Assembly: GCA_963745955.1 (NCBI GenBank)
Contig: CAVUZI010000008.1
Location: forward strand, 558,001-622,000
Direction of reading: 5' to 3'
Origin: Bog-756 sp963745955
GTDB taxonomy: Bacteria > Actinomycetota > Acidimicrobiia > Acidimicrobiales > RAAP-2
DNA length: 64,000 bases
The notes below the pieces were generated by a model. That model was not told where the DNA came from, searched no databases, and saw nothing but the letters and a program-made list of their open reading frames with translations. The position numbers and the translations under genes were made by a program. Each line of letters begins with the position of its first letter. The stretch's first letter is position 1. Shown one piece after another: positions 16,331 to 27,038 of the stretch.

Positions 16331-19300
16331 TGAAGGCGATCGTGCCGCAGGAGCCACGTCATCAACGTCTGCTTTGGGGAGCATTGTCGATAGTGGCGCT
16401 GACTCTGATCGTGGTGGCCGTACCGGCGGGCTTGTTCGAGGTGGGGGGTTTCCCGGTTTTTCATGTCGACCTGGGCCAAGCGGCCAAGGAGATTTCCTCG
16501 CACCGCACGGACGGTCCGCGCCTCATCTCGCACTGGCTGATCCGAGGCGCTTTGATTCTGGCCTGGATCTCCTGGGCCTGGATGACGATGTGCGTGATAC
16601 TTGAGATCCGATCCCGCCTCACCGGCCGAAGTTCGGCTCGACTGCCGGCCAGCCGTTCCGTGCAATCGTTGGCTGCGTGCCTTGTTGGTACGACATTGGC
16701 CATCTCCACGATGGGTCGCGTGGCCGTGGTGCCGAGAGCCACCGCCACGCCGATGGCGTCGACGACCCGAGCTGGGCCGGTCGCCGGCTCCTACTCGACG
16801 GGGCAGGCGACCGTGATGCCTCTGCGAGTCATCGATGTCCGGATTCCGGCGGATCAAGCGCTTCGAACGGACGAAGGCCCTGGCGAGGTCTCCTCAGCAG
16901 GTTCGGTGTCTCGTGCCCCGGCCATCACGGAGTCGTTGGGTGGACGGGTGCTACCTGTCGACGATCGCTCGTCGGGGAGCGGCTCGGTCGGCGCGACGAA
17001 CGAGTGTCACGAATCGCAGCGGGGGCCACGTGTCGTGTGGCCGTCCGGGCCCTCACACGTGGTGGCACCACACGAGACACTCTGGTCCATCGCCAGACAG
17101 AGACTTGGATCTCCTCTGCGATGGAAGGAGATTGCCGCACTCAATTACGACGTCGTACAGGGCGACGGTGGAGCACTGACGGCTGAGCATTGGATACGTC
17201 CCGGTTGGGCGCTTCAGCTGCCCATGAGCATCGACAAGCAGAGATCCCTCACGACCGGTCATCAGGCCCGGATGACCCTGGGGTTCGAAAATGTGGACCA
17301 GGTTGCCGGTCGCGACTCGGTGCCAGTGGAGCTACCCGGCGTCGAATCGCTCAATCCGTCATGGACGACCGACCCGACCGACCCATTCGGGGATGGCAGT
17401 ACCGTCGTCCGTCTCCGCGATCCCACGGTGCCCTTGATGCCGGTGGGGGGTGGTGTTGTTGGAGCAGGTGTCGTGGGACTGCTCGATCGCTTGAGACGTG
17501 TCCAACAGCGTTACCGCAGTGAGGGCGCCTACATTCGGTTGCCCGATCCGGATCAACGTCACTTCGAGCAGCGGCTCCGACTGGGTGACGGGCGGGAGAT
17601 CGTCCGTGCTGTCGATCTTGCCCTCCGACTTCTTATTCAGGCGTGGAGTGACCACAGGTCGGACCTACCCTCCGTGATGGGGATTACCGTCCGTGATGAG
17701 TCGATCGAGTTCCTCATCGACCGGACCGAAGGCTGCGAATCACTTCCCCCTCCCTTTCGAGGTGATTTCGTTCGTCGGTCGGTAGCAGTTGACAGAGCGT
17801 CCCTCCCATTGGTGGAACCCGACGAGCCTGCCGATGGGCGTACCGCTGCCCCTGCGCCCTTGCTCGTGACGGCCGGTCATGGAACTGATGGCGTCATCAT
17901 GGTCAATCTGGAATCGCTGGGAGCGCTAACAGTGGATGGGGACCCGACCGGGTGCGAAGGGGTTGTTCGTGCTTTGGCCTTGGAATTGGCCACCTCTCAC
18001 TGGACAGGCCGGTTCGACCTCAACGTTGTCGGGTTCGGAGTCGAGCTTGAGCGATTCGAGAGAGTTTTTTCGGTCTCGGACGTATCGAAGCTTGTGGATC
18101 GCCTGCAACGCCGTCGGCTCAACAGTGAATTGTTGCTTCGAGAAACCGGCTTCGGATCGTTCGCCCAGGCCCGGTGTGCTGACCCGTCGACCAGGTGGGA
18201 TCCCGTAGCCGTCGTTTGCAGCCCTTGGATCGCTGAGGCCGATGCATCGGAATTACTGGATCTGGCCTCGGATCCCCGTTTGGGGTTGGCCGTCGTCGCT
18301 TCGGGGACCATCGCCGGAGCTCCGCATGTGTTGAGCCTCACGGGTGCCCACCGGGCGCCGACCCTCGAGCCTTTGGGTTCGGTCCTGTTCCCTCAACAGA
18401 TCGGGCCCCAGGATCTCGACGGCGTGGCCACTCTCGTCGACACAGCGATGAATCGACAGTCGGTTCTCATCTCGGAGGAGCCCTATGTGAATCTCCCAGT
18501 GGGAATGCCGGCAGTGGTGTCCCTTCAGGCGCCAGACACAGAAGCGGACCTGCTGGCTGGACCCTTTTTTCCGTCATCGACCAAGTCTCACAATCCGGAG
18601 GGAGCGGACGGAGGAGTTGGCGAATCGACACCGAGGCGGGTCGGTGGAGCCGGCCGATCCCGGCGCCACCGGTCCGATCAAGGATCGGAGCTCCACGAAG
18701 TCGAAATCGCGGTGCTGGGCCAGATCGAAATTGTCGGAGCCGCTCGGGATTTCACCAGGGCATGGTCGAAAGAACTCGTCGTTTATCTGGCCATGCATCC
18801 GAACGGTGCCTCGAATGAAGCATGGGCCACTGCGCTGTGGCCGGATCGGCTCATGGCCCCGTCAAGCCTTCATTCGACGGCTTCCGTTGCGAGGAGGGCA
18901 CTTGGCCAGGCACGCAACGGCGTCGATCACCTGCCCCGGTCCCACGGACGATTGGTTCTGTCGGACACCGTCGGCACGGATTGGGACAGGTTCGTCTTTC
19001 ACGCCGATGCCGAGGACGCCGGACGATGGCGCACCGCGCTCGAACTGGTGCGAGGTCGGCCGTTCGAAGGACTTCGGTCATCGGATTGGCCGATTCTGGA
19101 GGGCATCGGTCCGGCCATCGAAGCGGCGGTGGTCGATCTCAGTGGGCGATTGGCCGGATCCTGTCTGGCGGCGGGCGATGCTCGGGGCGCGGAGTGGGCA
19201 GCCCGACGGGGCCTCCTGGTCAGTCCGTATGACGAACGGCTCTACCGAATGTTGATGCGGGCGGCCGACGTCAGTGGCAACCCGGCGGGAGTGGAAGCGG

Positions 19301-19446
19301 TGATGTCTGAGCTGATCAGGCTGGTCGCCAACGAGATCGAGCCGCTCGATTCGGTCCATCCCAGCACGATGGATCTCTACCGTTCTCTCACCCGGCGACG
19401 GAACGGGATCTCCAGATTGTCGGATCCCACCTTCCGAGCCATGTGA
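16327..19446 (+). CDS. Membrane-anchored LysM plus winged-helix/BTAD protein closing the Tad operon
   Basis: The 1039-residue protein has hydrophobic helices at about 16-38, 70-92 and 117-137, then a LysM domain at about 243-300 (HVVAPHETLWSIARQRLGSP). A long middle region has no firm match (about 350-780). The C-terminus is SARP-like: a winged-helix segment from about 790 (VEIAVLGQIEIVGAARDF, with WSKELVVYLAMHPNGASN) and a bacterial transcriptional activator domain with TPR-like helices (about 880-1030). LysM normally binds peptidoglycan, and BTAD occurs in transcriptional activators. Their union across membrane helices suggests wall sensing or scaffolding linked to Tad gene control. The function is inferred. 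Confidence 0.8.
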   Translation: MMKAIVPQEPRHQRLLWGALSIVALTLIVVAVPAGLFEVGGFPVFHVDLGQAAKEISSHRTDGPRLISHWLIRGALILAWISWAWMTMCVILEIRSRLTGRSSARLPASRSVQSLAACLVGTTLAISTMGRVAVVPRATATPMASTTRAGPVAGSYSTGQATVMPLRVIDVRIPADQALRTDEGPGEVSSAGSVSRAPAITESLGGRVLPVDDRSSGSGSVGATNECHESQRGPRVVWPSGPSHVVAPHETLWSIARQRLGSPLRWKEIAALNYDVVQGDGGALTAEHWIRPGWALQLPMSIDKQRSLTTGHQARMTLGFENVDQVAGRDSVPVELPGVESLNPSWTTDPTDPFGDGSTVVRLRDPTVPLMPVGGGVVGAGVVGLLDRLRRVQQRYRSEGAYIRLPDPDQRHFEQRLRLGDGREIVRAVDLALRLLIQAWSDHRSDLPSVMGITVRDESIEFLIDRTEGCESLPPPFRGDFVRRSVAVDRASLPLVEPDEPADGRTAAPAPLLVTAGHGTDGVIMVNLESLGALTVDGDPTGCEGVVRALALELATSHWTGRFDLNVVGFGVELERFERVFSVSDVSKLVDRLQRRRLNSELLLRETGFGSFAQARCADPSTRWDPVAVVCSPWIAEADASELLDLASDPRLGLAVVASGTIAGAPHVLSLTGAHRAPTLEPLGSVLFPQQIGPQDLDGVATLVDTAMNRQSVLISEEPYVNLPVGMPAVVSLQAPDTEADLLAGPFFPSSTKSHNPEGADGGVGESTPRRVGGAGRSRRHRSDQGSELHEVEIAVLGQIEIVGAARDFTRAWSKELVVYLAMHPNGASNEAWATALWPDRLMAPSSLHSTASVARRALGQARNGVDHLPRSHGRLVLSDTVGTDWDRFVFHADAEDAGRWRTALELVRGRPFEGLRSSDWPILEGIGPAIEAAVVDLSGRLAGSCLAAGDARGAEWAARRGLLVSPYDERLYRMLMRAADVSGNPAGVEAVMSELIRLVANEIEPLDSVHPSTMDLYRSLTRRRNGISRLSDPTFRAM

Positions 19447-19458
19447 GCGAGGTCTTGT

Positions 19459-20495
19459 CTACAGCATCAGCTCCGCCATGGTCTGCAGGGTGTCCGGGCT
19501 GCCCGACACCAGCAGGGTGGTGGCGATGGACTCCTTCCACCCTTCGAGGTCGTCCCTGATCTTCTCCTTGGGCCCGATCAGCGCGGTGTCCTCGATGAGC
19601 GCGGTGGGCACGGCCGCCGCGGCCTCGTCCTTGTGGCCGGCCAGGTAGAGCTCCTGGATCTTGGTGGCCTCGGCCTCGTAGCCCATGCGGGCGAACACGT
19701 CGAAGTGGAAGTTCATCGACTTGGCCCCCATGCCCCCGATGTAGAGGGCGATGAACGGCCGGTAGTTGTCGGCCGCCCGCTCGATGTCGTCGTCGATGAG
19801 GGTGGGGGCGAAGGCGATGACCTCGAAGTCGTCGGCCGTGTGCCGGGCCCCGGGCCGGCCGAAGCCCTCGGCCAGCGCCGGCTCGAAGGCCTTGACCGCG
19901 TTGGGGGAGAAGAAGATGGGGAACCACCCGTCGGCGATCTCCGCGGCCAGGGCCACGTTCTTCGGTCCCTCGGCCCCCAGGATGATGGGTATCTCCTTGC
20001 GCAGCGGATGCACGATGGGCTTGAGCGCCTTGCCCAGCCCGGTGCCGCCGGGGTAGGGGAGCGGATAGTGGGGACCCGTCACTGGTGACCGGCGCCTCCC
20101 GGGCGATGACCTGGCGCACGATGTCCACGTACTCCCGCGTCCGGGCCAGCGGCTTCTCGAACGACTGCCCGTACCAACCCTCGACGACCTGGGGACCGGA
20201 CACGCCCAGCCCCAGCACGAAGCGTCCACCCGACAGGTGGTCGAGGGTGATGGCGGCCATGCCCATGGCCGTCGGGGTGCGGGCCGGACAGCTGGCAGAG
20301 GGCGGTGCCCAGGCGGACCCGCTTGGTCTGTGACCCCCACCAGCTGAGTGGGGTCAGGGCGTCGGAACCCCAGGCCTCGGCCGTCCAGATCGAGTCGAAG
20401 CCCAGCCGTTCGGCCTCGGCCACCAGCTCCTGGGCGTTGGCGGGCGGGCCGGCGCCCCAGTAGCCGAGCTGCAGTCCGAGCTTCATGTCCTTCAT
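19459..20495 (-). pseudogene. Luciferase-like (LLM) F420-type oxidoreductase, Rv3520c-like, two frameshifts
   Basis: Pieced together, the protein is about 345 residues and closely follows mycobacterial Rv3520c, a predicted F420-dependent oxidoreductase in the cholesterol gene region. Motifs are LQLGYWGAGPPANAQELV, TAEAWGSDALTPL, AAITLDHLSGGRFVLGLGVS, EGWYGQSFEKPLARTREYVD and ILGAEGPKNVALAAEIADGW. The first frame breaks near 20285 (an extra C or G after CTGTCC) and the second near 20072 (one base too many in a CCCC run). After each break the conserved sequence resumes in another frame, so I expect an intact gene in the organism. The start at 20495 has GGAGG five bases upstream. It is the last gene of the leftward P450 operon. 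Confidence 0.85.
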
Positions 20496-20658
20496 GGTTC
20501 CTCCCTCGAGCGTGGCCCTTCGACCTTAGGTGACACCGGTCATTCCGTGCCCGGCCTGTGCCCGACCCGTGCTTAGCCTGCCCAGCCCGTGCCGGCCCCG
20601 GCCCACGCCGCCGGCCGACCCACCCGGCCCACGCGGCCCACGCCGGCCCGGCACCGCC

Positions 20659-21551
20659 TCAGCCCATCGGCCCGATGATGTGCTCGGCGAACTGCTCGCA
20701 CATGGCCACCCGCGCGTCGTGGATCGACTCGGGCGTGTCGTGCTCGGTGGCCTCGACGGCCATCCACGGCGCACACAGGAGGTCGGTCACCCCGGCGTCC
20801 TCGAGCCGGCGGTACAGGTCGAGGTCGGGGAAGGCCCGGACGGCCAGGTAGACGGAGAACGGCTCGTTCTGCCGCCCCTCCTGCTTGAGGGCGTCCCTGA
20901 TCTTCGCCGCCTGGGCGAAGGCCTCGTCGGGAAGGGCGGCGCCGGTGTTGATCCATCCGTCGCACAGGGTGGAGGCCCGCCGCAGCGCGGCCTCGGAGTC
21001 CCCACCCCCAGGATCGGCACCGGCAGCTTCGGCGAGGGGTTCATCTGGCAGGGCGGCACGTCGTAGTGGGTGCCGTGGTACTCGACCCAGCCGCCCGCCC
21101 ACAGGGCCCGCAGGGCGGGGATCATGTCGTTCAGCCGCTTGCCCCGGGTGTGGAAGTCCTGACCGGTCTGGACGAACTCCTCCTCGCACCAGCCCACGCC
21201 CACCCCCAGCCTGACCCGGTCGTGGGACAGGACGGCCGCGGTGCCGACCGACTTGGCCACCGTGATCAGGTCACGGACCGGTGCGATGTAGATACCGGTG
21301 GTGAAGGTCACGTTGGTGGTGACTGCCGACAGCGAGGAGATGAGGCACATCGGATCGGGCCATTCGGTCTCCTTCTCCCAGAAGGGAGCGCCGTCCGGTG
21401 CCTTGGAGTAGGTGTAGCGCGACTTGAGGTCGCGCGGGTTGAACAGATGGTCCGAGAAGTAGATCCCCGAATAGCCCATCTGATCGGACGCCGTCGTCAG
21501 CGAGACGATCTCGTCGACGGGGAGGAAGGTGACTGCGAGGTGGAAACGCAT
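20659..21551 (-). pseudogene. Luciferase-like (LLM) oxidoreductase, one frameshift
   Basis: The reconstructed protein has about 297 residues. MRFHLAVTFLPVDEIVSLTT, GIYFSDHLFNPRD, VGTAAVLSHDRVRLGVGVGW and TRGKRLNDMIPALRALWAGG are LLM-family segments. The frame is lost at about 21005-21009, where a run of five C (G on the coding strand) appears one base short. It resumes as GGGDSEAALRRASTLCDGWI and continues to EQFAEHIIGPMG. A flavin- or F420-dependent oxidation of a steroid or acyl-CoA intermediate is inferred only from its place between the P450 and the Rv3520c-like gene. Confidence 0.82.
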
Positions 21552-21599
21552 GTGGCGTCCGCTTTCTGGAAGGCGGGCGGGCGTGAGCGACGGGCCGGC

Positions 21600-22831
21600 T
21601 CAGCGACCGACCGGGGCCGAGGGGGCGAAGGCCACCGGAATGTGCTTCACGCCGTTGATGAAGTTGGAACGGAGCCGCTCCACCTCTGCCGTCGAGCCGG
21701 ATGTCGGGCACCCGGTCGAGGAGGCGGTCGAACATGACCCGGATCTCCATGCGGGCCAGGTTGGCCCCCAGGCAGAAGTGGGGACCCCCGCCACCGAAGG
21801 CCATGTGGTTGTTGGGGGACCGCCCGACGTCGAACGAGTTCGGATCGGTGAAGACCGACTCGTCCCGGTTGGCCGAGATGTGCCAGAAGATGACCTTGTC
21901 CCCTTCGGCGACCTGCTGGTCGCCGATCATCACGTCGGCGGTGGCTGTCCGGCGGAAGTGCATGACCGGGGAGACGTAGCGCAGCATCTCCTCGACCGCG
22001 GTGGGCAGGAGCGACCGGTCGGCCTTCAGGCGCTCCCACTGCTCGGGATGGTCGAAGAAGGCCACCATGGCGCCCGAGATGAGGTTGCGGGTGGTCTCGT
22101 TGCCGGCCACGGCCAGCAACAGGAAGAAGAGGTCGAGCTCGAGCTGTGAGAGCTGGTCACCGTCGATGTCCGCCTGGGTGAGCACACTGAACAGGTCCTG
22201 GTGCGGATCGAGGCGCTTCTTGGCGCACAGCTCGTCGGCGTAGGCGAACAGCTCCATCGACGCCTGGGCCGGGCGCGTCGGCGCTGACCTGGTACTCGGG
22301 ATCGTCCGAGCCGATCATCTTGTTGGACCAGTCGAACACCAGGTGGCGGTCCTCCTGGGGCACCCCCATCAGGTCGGCGATGACCTGCAGGGGCAGCTCG
22401 GCGGAGATCTGCTCCACGAAGTCGGCGGAGCCCGACTCGCAGACGGTGTCGATGATGGTGTCGGCCGACGCCACCACCTTGGCCTCGAGGTCCCGGATCA
22501 TCCGCGGGGTGAATCCCTTGTTGACCAGTCGGCGGTACCGGGTGTGCATCGGCGGGTCCATGTTCAGCATCATCATCCGCTGCTGGGCCAGTGCCTCATC
22601 GTCCATGTCGTGGAAGAGCGCCGCCGACCGGTAGGAGGAGAAATGCTCGTAGTCACGGTTGACGCCCACGCAGTCGTCGAACCGGGTCACCGACCAGAAC
22701 CCCTCGGCGAACCCCTCGGGGTCGGGATGCCACTGGACCGGCGATTCCCGCCGGAGGTAGGCGAACCACTCGAAGGGGACTCCGTCCACGAAGTTGGCGG
22801 GATCACACAGGTCGATGTCCGTAACTTCCAT
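21600..22831 (-). pseudogene. CYP125-like cytochrome P450, two frameshifts
   Basis: The reconstructed protein has about 410 residues. Conserved parts are MLNMDPPMHTRYRRLVNKGF (substrate/C-helix region), SAELPLQVIADLMGVPQEDR, the I-helix LAVAGNETTRN, ExxR in VEEMLRYVSP, the heme loop FGGGGPHFCLGANLARME with the Cys ligand, and the C-terminus RLRSNFINGVKHIPV. These match the CYP125/CYP124/CYP142 group that oxidises the terminal carbon of the sterol side chain to the acid. Frames break near 22270 and at 21687 (an extra T on the plus strand). The gene is divergent from the chs-like operon, with a KstR-like site between them. The exact CYP family needs a tree. Confidence 0.85.
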
Positions 22832-22907
22832 GGTGTCTCCCCCGTAGTCGGTGCTGGTCGTCGCCTCACGACGGCGGCTTGGCGACCCTCGGTGTCGATG
22901 ACGTTTC

Positions 22908-22921
22908 TAGAACGTGTATCA
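22908..22921 (+). promoter_or_regulatory. KstR-like operator between the P450 and the chs-like operon
   Basis: TAGAACGTGTATCA matches the KstR consensus TNNAACNNGTTNNA at seven of eight fixed positions (A in place of the second T of GTT). On the leftward side a possible -10 element TATGAT lies at 22930-22925, so the site would overlap the P450 transcription start. The flanking 330-base gap (22832-23161) holds no gene. Confidence 0.6.
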
Positions 22922-23161
22922 GTTATCATAGGCCAGCGGCAGCGGTTCCACGACATACGTGGCTCCCACGGGCGCTGACAAATCAAGGTGATGCGGTGCA
23001 GGGGGTCAGGGGGTCGGATGGGCAGCAGTTGCCCGAGGCCACGATTGGTCTTCCGCTGCCGTTGCAGGTACCACCGGCGTGGTAGCTGCGCCAGACCGAA
23101 GGCCACCGCAGCCATGGAAGACCGACGGACACCGCAGTCCTGAGTGGAGGGATCACACGTC

Positions 23162-24321
23162 ATGCACCTCGAAGAGACTTCTGAGCAGCTGGCCCTCCGG
23201 GAGGAGCTCCGGGCGTACTTCGCCGAACTGCTCACCGACGACGTCCGCCAGGCCCTCGACGCCCAGACCGAGGGCGGTGAGGTGTTCCGGTCCCTGGTCC
23301 GGCGAATGGGGAAGGACGGTTGGCTCGGAATCGGCTGGCCCAAGGAGTTCGGCGGACAGGGCCGCCCGACCTCGGATCAGTTCATCTTCTTCACCGAGGT
23401 GCAACGGGCCCGGGCCCCGTTCCCGTTCGTCACCCTCAACACCGTGGGTCCGATGATCATGCGGTTCGGGACCGACGAGCAGAAGAGCTTCTTCCTGTCG
23501 GGGATCCTGGCCGGCGAGATCAACTTCGCCATCGGCTACACCGAGCCCGGCGCCGGCACCGACCTGGCTTCGCTGCGCACCCGCGCCGTGCTGGACGGGG
23601 ACGAATGGACCATCAACGGGAACAAGATCTTCACCAGCGGTGCCGACCAGGCCGACTACATCTGGCTGGCCACCCGTACCGATCCCGACGCGCCCAAGCA
23701 CAAGGGGATCTCCATCTTCCTCGTGCCCACCTCCTCGCCGGGCTTCTCCTGCACCCCGCTGGTCACCGTGGGCGGCGTGGCCACGACCGCCTCCTACTAC
23801 GACAACGTGCGCGTCCCCGCTCGGCCCTGGTCGGGCAGCTGAACGAGGGGTGGCGCCTGATCACCGGCCAGCTCAACCACGAGCGGGTGGGTCTGGCCGC
23901 CGTCAGCGCCCTGTCCCAACGCCTGTGGGTCGAGGCCGCCGAGTGGGTGGTCGAGCACGACATGGCCGATGTCGGATGGGTGCAGGCCGACCTGGCCAAG
24001 ACCTACGCCCTCCTCGAAGCCCAGAAGCTGCTCAACTGGCGCATGACGGCGAAGGTGGCGGACGACACCCTCGGTCCGGCCGACTCGTCGGCGGTCAAGG
24101 TGTTCGGCACCGAGTCGGCCGTCGAGATCTACCGGCGCCTGCTCGGGGTGGTCGGGGCCGGCGGCTACCTCAGCCCCGGATCTCCCGGGGCGGTGCTCCA
24201 CGGCGAGCTCGAGCGTGCCGGCCGCCAGGCCCAGATCAACACCTTCGGCGGTGGGGTCAACGAGGTCCAGCGCGAGATCCTGGCCATGGCCGGCCTGGGT
24301 ATGAAACGGTCGTCGCGGTGA
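23162..24321 (+). pseudogene. chsE2: ChsE2/FadE29-like acyl-CoA dehydrogenase, one frameshift
   Basis: The reconstructed protein has about 387 residues, the same as Mycobacterium tuberculosis FadE29. Shared segments are MGKDGWLGIGWPKEFGGQGR, FAIGYTEPGAGTDLASLRTR, GNKIFTSGADQADYIWLATR, GWRLITGQLNHERVGL and NTFGGGVNEVQREILAMAGL. In mycobacteria ChsE1-ChsE2 is an alpha2beta2 dehydrogenase that desaturates the 3-carbon steroid side chain as its CoA thioester. The frame shifts near 23820 (one base missing in CCCCGCTCGG) and continues to the stop. The ATG at 23162 has GGAGGG 11 bases upstream. GTGA couples it to the next gene. Confidence 0.87.
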
Positions 24322-25376
24322 GCTCGTCGACGGCAGCGCCAGGAACATCCGGACCGGCCTCCGGCGGGACGGCCTTCGACGACCAGCTGCAGGCGTTCGT
24401 GGGGATGGCCACGGGGGTGGCCACCAGGGGACAGGATCCGGTCAACCTGCCGATGATCCGGCACTGGGTGGAGGCCATGGGCGACCACAACCCGGTGTAC
24501 GTCGACGACGACGCGGCACGTGACGCCGGGTTTCCGGGCATCATCGCCCCTCCCACCATGCTCCAGGCCTGGATCATGCGCGGACTGCGTGCCTCGCTGG
24601 AGTCCGACCGGGCCCGCTCCGCTGGCGAGGTGAGCGCCGACTCGCCCAGCGACAACCTGATGGGCCTGCTCGACGAGGCCGGGTTCACCTCCGTGGTGGC
24701 CACCAACTGCGACCAGCACTACGTGCGTCCGCTGGTGCCCGGGGACCACCTCGAGGCCAGCTCGATCATCGATGAGGTGTCCGGGGAGAAGGCCACGGGC
24801 CTCGGCGCCGGCCACTTCATCACCACCCGCCTGGAGTTCACCGATCAGAACGGCGAACTGGTGGCCACCATGCGGTTCCGGATCCTCAAGTTCAAGCCGC
24901 GACCGAAAACGCCGGCCGGCGAATCACCACCGGACGCCACTGACCGTCCGAAGCGCCCCCGCCCCGCACTCACCCAGGACAACAGCTTCTTCTTCGAGGG
25001 TGCGAAGCAGCACAAGCTCCTCATCCAGCGGTGCACGAACTGCGGCACCCTCCGCCACCCACCCCGCCCCTCGTGTGCCAACTGCCGCTCGTTCGAATGG
25101 GACGCGGCGACCGCCTCGGGCCGGGGGACGATCTACAGCTTCGTGGTCAACCACTATCCCCAGGTCCCCGCCTTCGACTACCCGTTGGTGGTGGCGCTGG
25201 TCGAGCTCGAGGAAGGGACCAGGCTGGTGGCCAACGTGAGCGGCATCACCCCCGCGGAGATGGCCATCGGCATGCCGGTGGTGGCCGACTTCGTGGAATT
25301 CGACGAGGACCTGACACTGCCGGTGTTCCGCCCGGCATCCGATGGACAGGCGACCAGAGAGACGAGGAAGAGCTGA
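24318..25376 (+). CDS. chsH2: ChsH2-like MaoC/DUF35 bifunctional protein
   Basis: The 352-residue protein has an N-terminal hot-dog MaoC-like domain (about 15-200: MIRHWVEAMGDHNPVYVDDD, GIIAPPTMLQAWIMRG, CDQHYVRPLVPGDHLEASS). After a linker comes a C-terminal DUF35 OB-fold with a zinc ribbon, CTNCGTLRHPPRPSCANCRS. This is the architecture of ChsH2 (Rv3542c). Its MaoC part pairs with ChsH1 to hydrate the side-chain enoyl-CoA, and its DUF35 part pairs with the Ltp2 aldolase. It starts at GTG 24318 inside the previous stop, ends sharing ATGA with the next gene, and is one of two intact genes in the operon's neighbourhood. Confidence 0.9.
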   Translation: MSSSTAAPGTSGPASGGTAFDDQLQAFVGMATGVATRGQDPVNLPMIRHWVEAMGDHNPVYVDDDAARDAGFPGIIAPPTMLQAWIMRGLRASLESDRARSAGEVSADSPSDNLMGLLDEAGFTSVVATNCDQHYVRPLVPGDHLEASSIIDEVSGEKATGLGAGHFITTRLEFTDQNGELVATMRFRILKFKPRPKTPAGESPPDATDRPKRPRPALTQDNSFFFEGAKQHKLLIQRCTNCGTLRHPPRPSCANCRSFEWDAATASGRGTIYSFVVNHYPQVPAFDYPLVVALVELEEGTRLVANVSGITPAEMAIGMPVVADFVEFDEDLTLPVFRPASDGQATRETRKS

Positions 25377-26537
25377 TGGACTTCACGTTCGACGAGGAGG
25401 AGCGGGCCATCCAGGAGACCGCCGAGGGCCTGTTCGCCGGGTTGAGCACGCCCGAGCGGGTCCAGGAGGTCGAGGCCGGCGAGGACCGCATCGATCGCGA
25501 GCTGTGGGCGGAGTTGGCCAAGGCCGACCTGCTCGGGCTCACCGTCCCCGAGGCCTACGGCGGGCGGCGGGTTCGGCATGGTGGCGCTGGCCCTGGTCCT
25601 CGAGGCCCAGGGCCGCACGGTGGCGCCGGTGCCGCTGTGGGCGACCGTCGCGCTCGGGTCCATGCCCATCGCCCAGTTCGGGAGCGAGGCCCTGCGCGCC
25701 GCCGTTCTTCCCGGGGTGGCGACGGGGGACACGGTGCTCACCGCGGCGCTGGCCGATGTGGCCGGCGACATCTCGCTCGGAGGCCCCGGCCGGCCGTCGG
25801 TGTCGGCAGCCTCCGGTCCCGACGGCGTGATCCTGACCGGGACCGCCTTCGCCGTCCCCGCCGCCCACGTCGCCGATCGGGTGCTGATCCCGGCGGCTCT
25901 GGACGACGGCGTGATCGTCGCCGTGGTGGACCCGGCCGCCGCAGGGGTCAGCATGGAGCGGGCCTTCACCACCAATCGCGAGATCCATCCCCACCTCCAC
26001 CTGGAGGGGGTGAAGGTCGCCGCCGACGACCTCCTGGCCGCCGGGGATCCGGGGCGCGGGCACGAGGTGGTGACATGGATGCTCAACCGGGCCTGGACCG
26101 GCCTCTGCGCCCTGCAGGTGGGGGTGACCGAGGCCGCGGTGGCCCAGACGGCCGCCTACCTCAACACCCGCGAGCAGTTCGGCCGTCCGCTGTCGACCTT
26201 CCAGGGGACCATGCTGCGGGCGGCTGACGCGGCCATCGACACCGAGTCGATCCGGGTCACCATGTGGCAGGCGGCATGGCGCCTCGACCACGGACTGGAT
26301 GCCGAGCTGGCCATCAGCGTGGCCTCGTGGTTCGCGGCCGAGGCCGGCCAGCGGGCGGTGTTCGCCACCCAGCATCTCCACGGAGGCATGGGTGCCGACA
26401 TCTCCTACCCCATCCACCGCTACTTCCTGTGGGGCAAGCAGATCGAGCTGCAGCTCGGGCCTCCGAGCGGCCAACTGGCCCGGCTGGGACGGCAGTTGAT
26501 CGGCGAGTTGCGGGCCGGAAGGCCGGTGGCGGTATGA
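25376..26537 (+). pseudogene. chsE1: ChsE1/FadE28-like acyl-CoA dehydrogenase, one frameshift
   Basis: The reconstructed protein has about 386 residues. It begins MDFTFDEEERAIQETAEGLF and resumes, after a break near 25562 (an extra G in GGCGGGCGGCGGG), with MVALALVLEAQGRTVAPVPL. Later segments are AQTAAYLNTREQFGRPLSTF, HLHGGMGADISYPIHRYFLW and LQLGPPSGQLARLG. These are FadE28 landmarks. It is the second subunit of the heterotetrameric ChsE dehydrogenase. ATGA overlaps link it to chsH2 before and the chsH1-like gene after. Confidence 0.87.
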
Positions 26538-27038
26538 GCGCGAAGACCGGGGTCGCCGGCGCCGCCTACACGCACGACGCTCAGATTCGAGGACGTCTCG
26601 GTGGGCGATGCGCTGCCCGAGCTGGCCCTGCCCCTGACCCGCACCCTCATCGTGTCCACGGCCATCGCCTCCCGCGACTACCAGGACGTCCACCACGACT
26701 CGGTGCTGGCCGCGGAGCGGGGGTCGAAGGACATCTTCATGAACATCCTCTCGACCAACGGGATCGTCGGACGCTATGTGACCGACTGGGCGGGGCCCGG
26801 CACGGTGATCACCGATGTCAACATCCGCCTGGGCGCTCCCAACTACCCCGACGACACCATGAGGCTGACCGGTTCGGTGACGGCCAAGGACGAGTCGGTT
26901 GCCGACGACGGCCGGGGAGCCGTCGAGGTCACCGTCCGCGGGGCCAACAGCCTCGGGGACCACGTCACGGGGACGGTCCGCCTGCTCCTCCCGTCCGGTC
27001 CGTCGGGGCCGGCCGGGGCCGACGGGTCGGCCCGATGA
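26534..27038 (+). pseudogene. chsH1: ChsH1-like MaoC hydratase, probable frameshift near the N-terminus
   Basis: The protein of about 150-165 residues contains LPELALPLTRTLIVSTAIAS, RDYQDVHHDSVLAAERGSKD, NILSTNGIVGRYVTDWAGPG and ANSLGDHVTGTVRLLL, which mirror ChsH1 (Rv3541c). The ATG at 26534 overlaps the previous stop as ATGA, but its frame leaves the conserved one near 26585. Upstream of the conserved part the correct frame reads RFEDVSVGDALPEL. The frame could alternatively begin at GTG 26601, which would be intact but short. With ChsH2 it forms the enoyl-CoA hydratase of the side chain. Confidence 0.82.
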
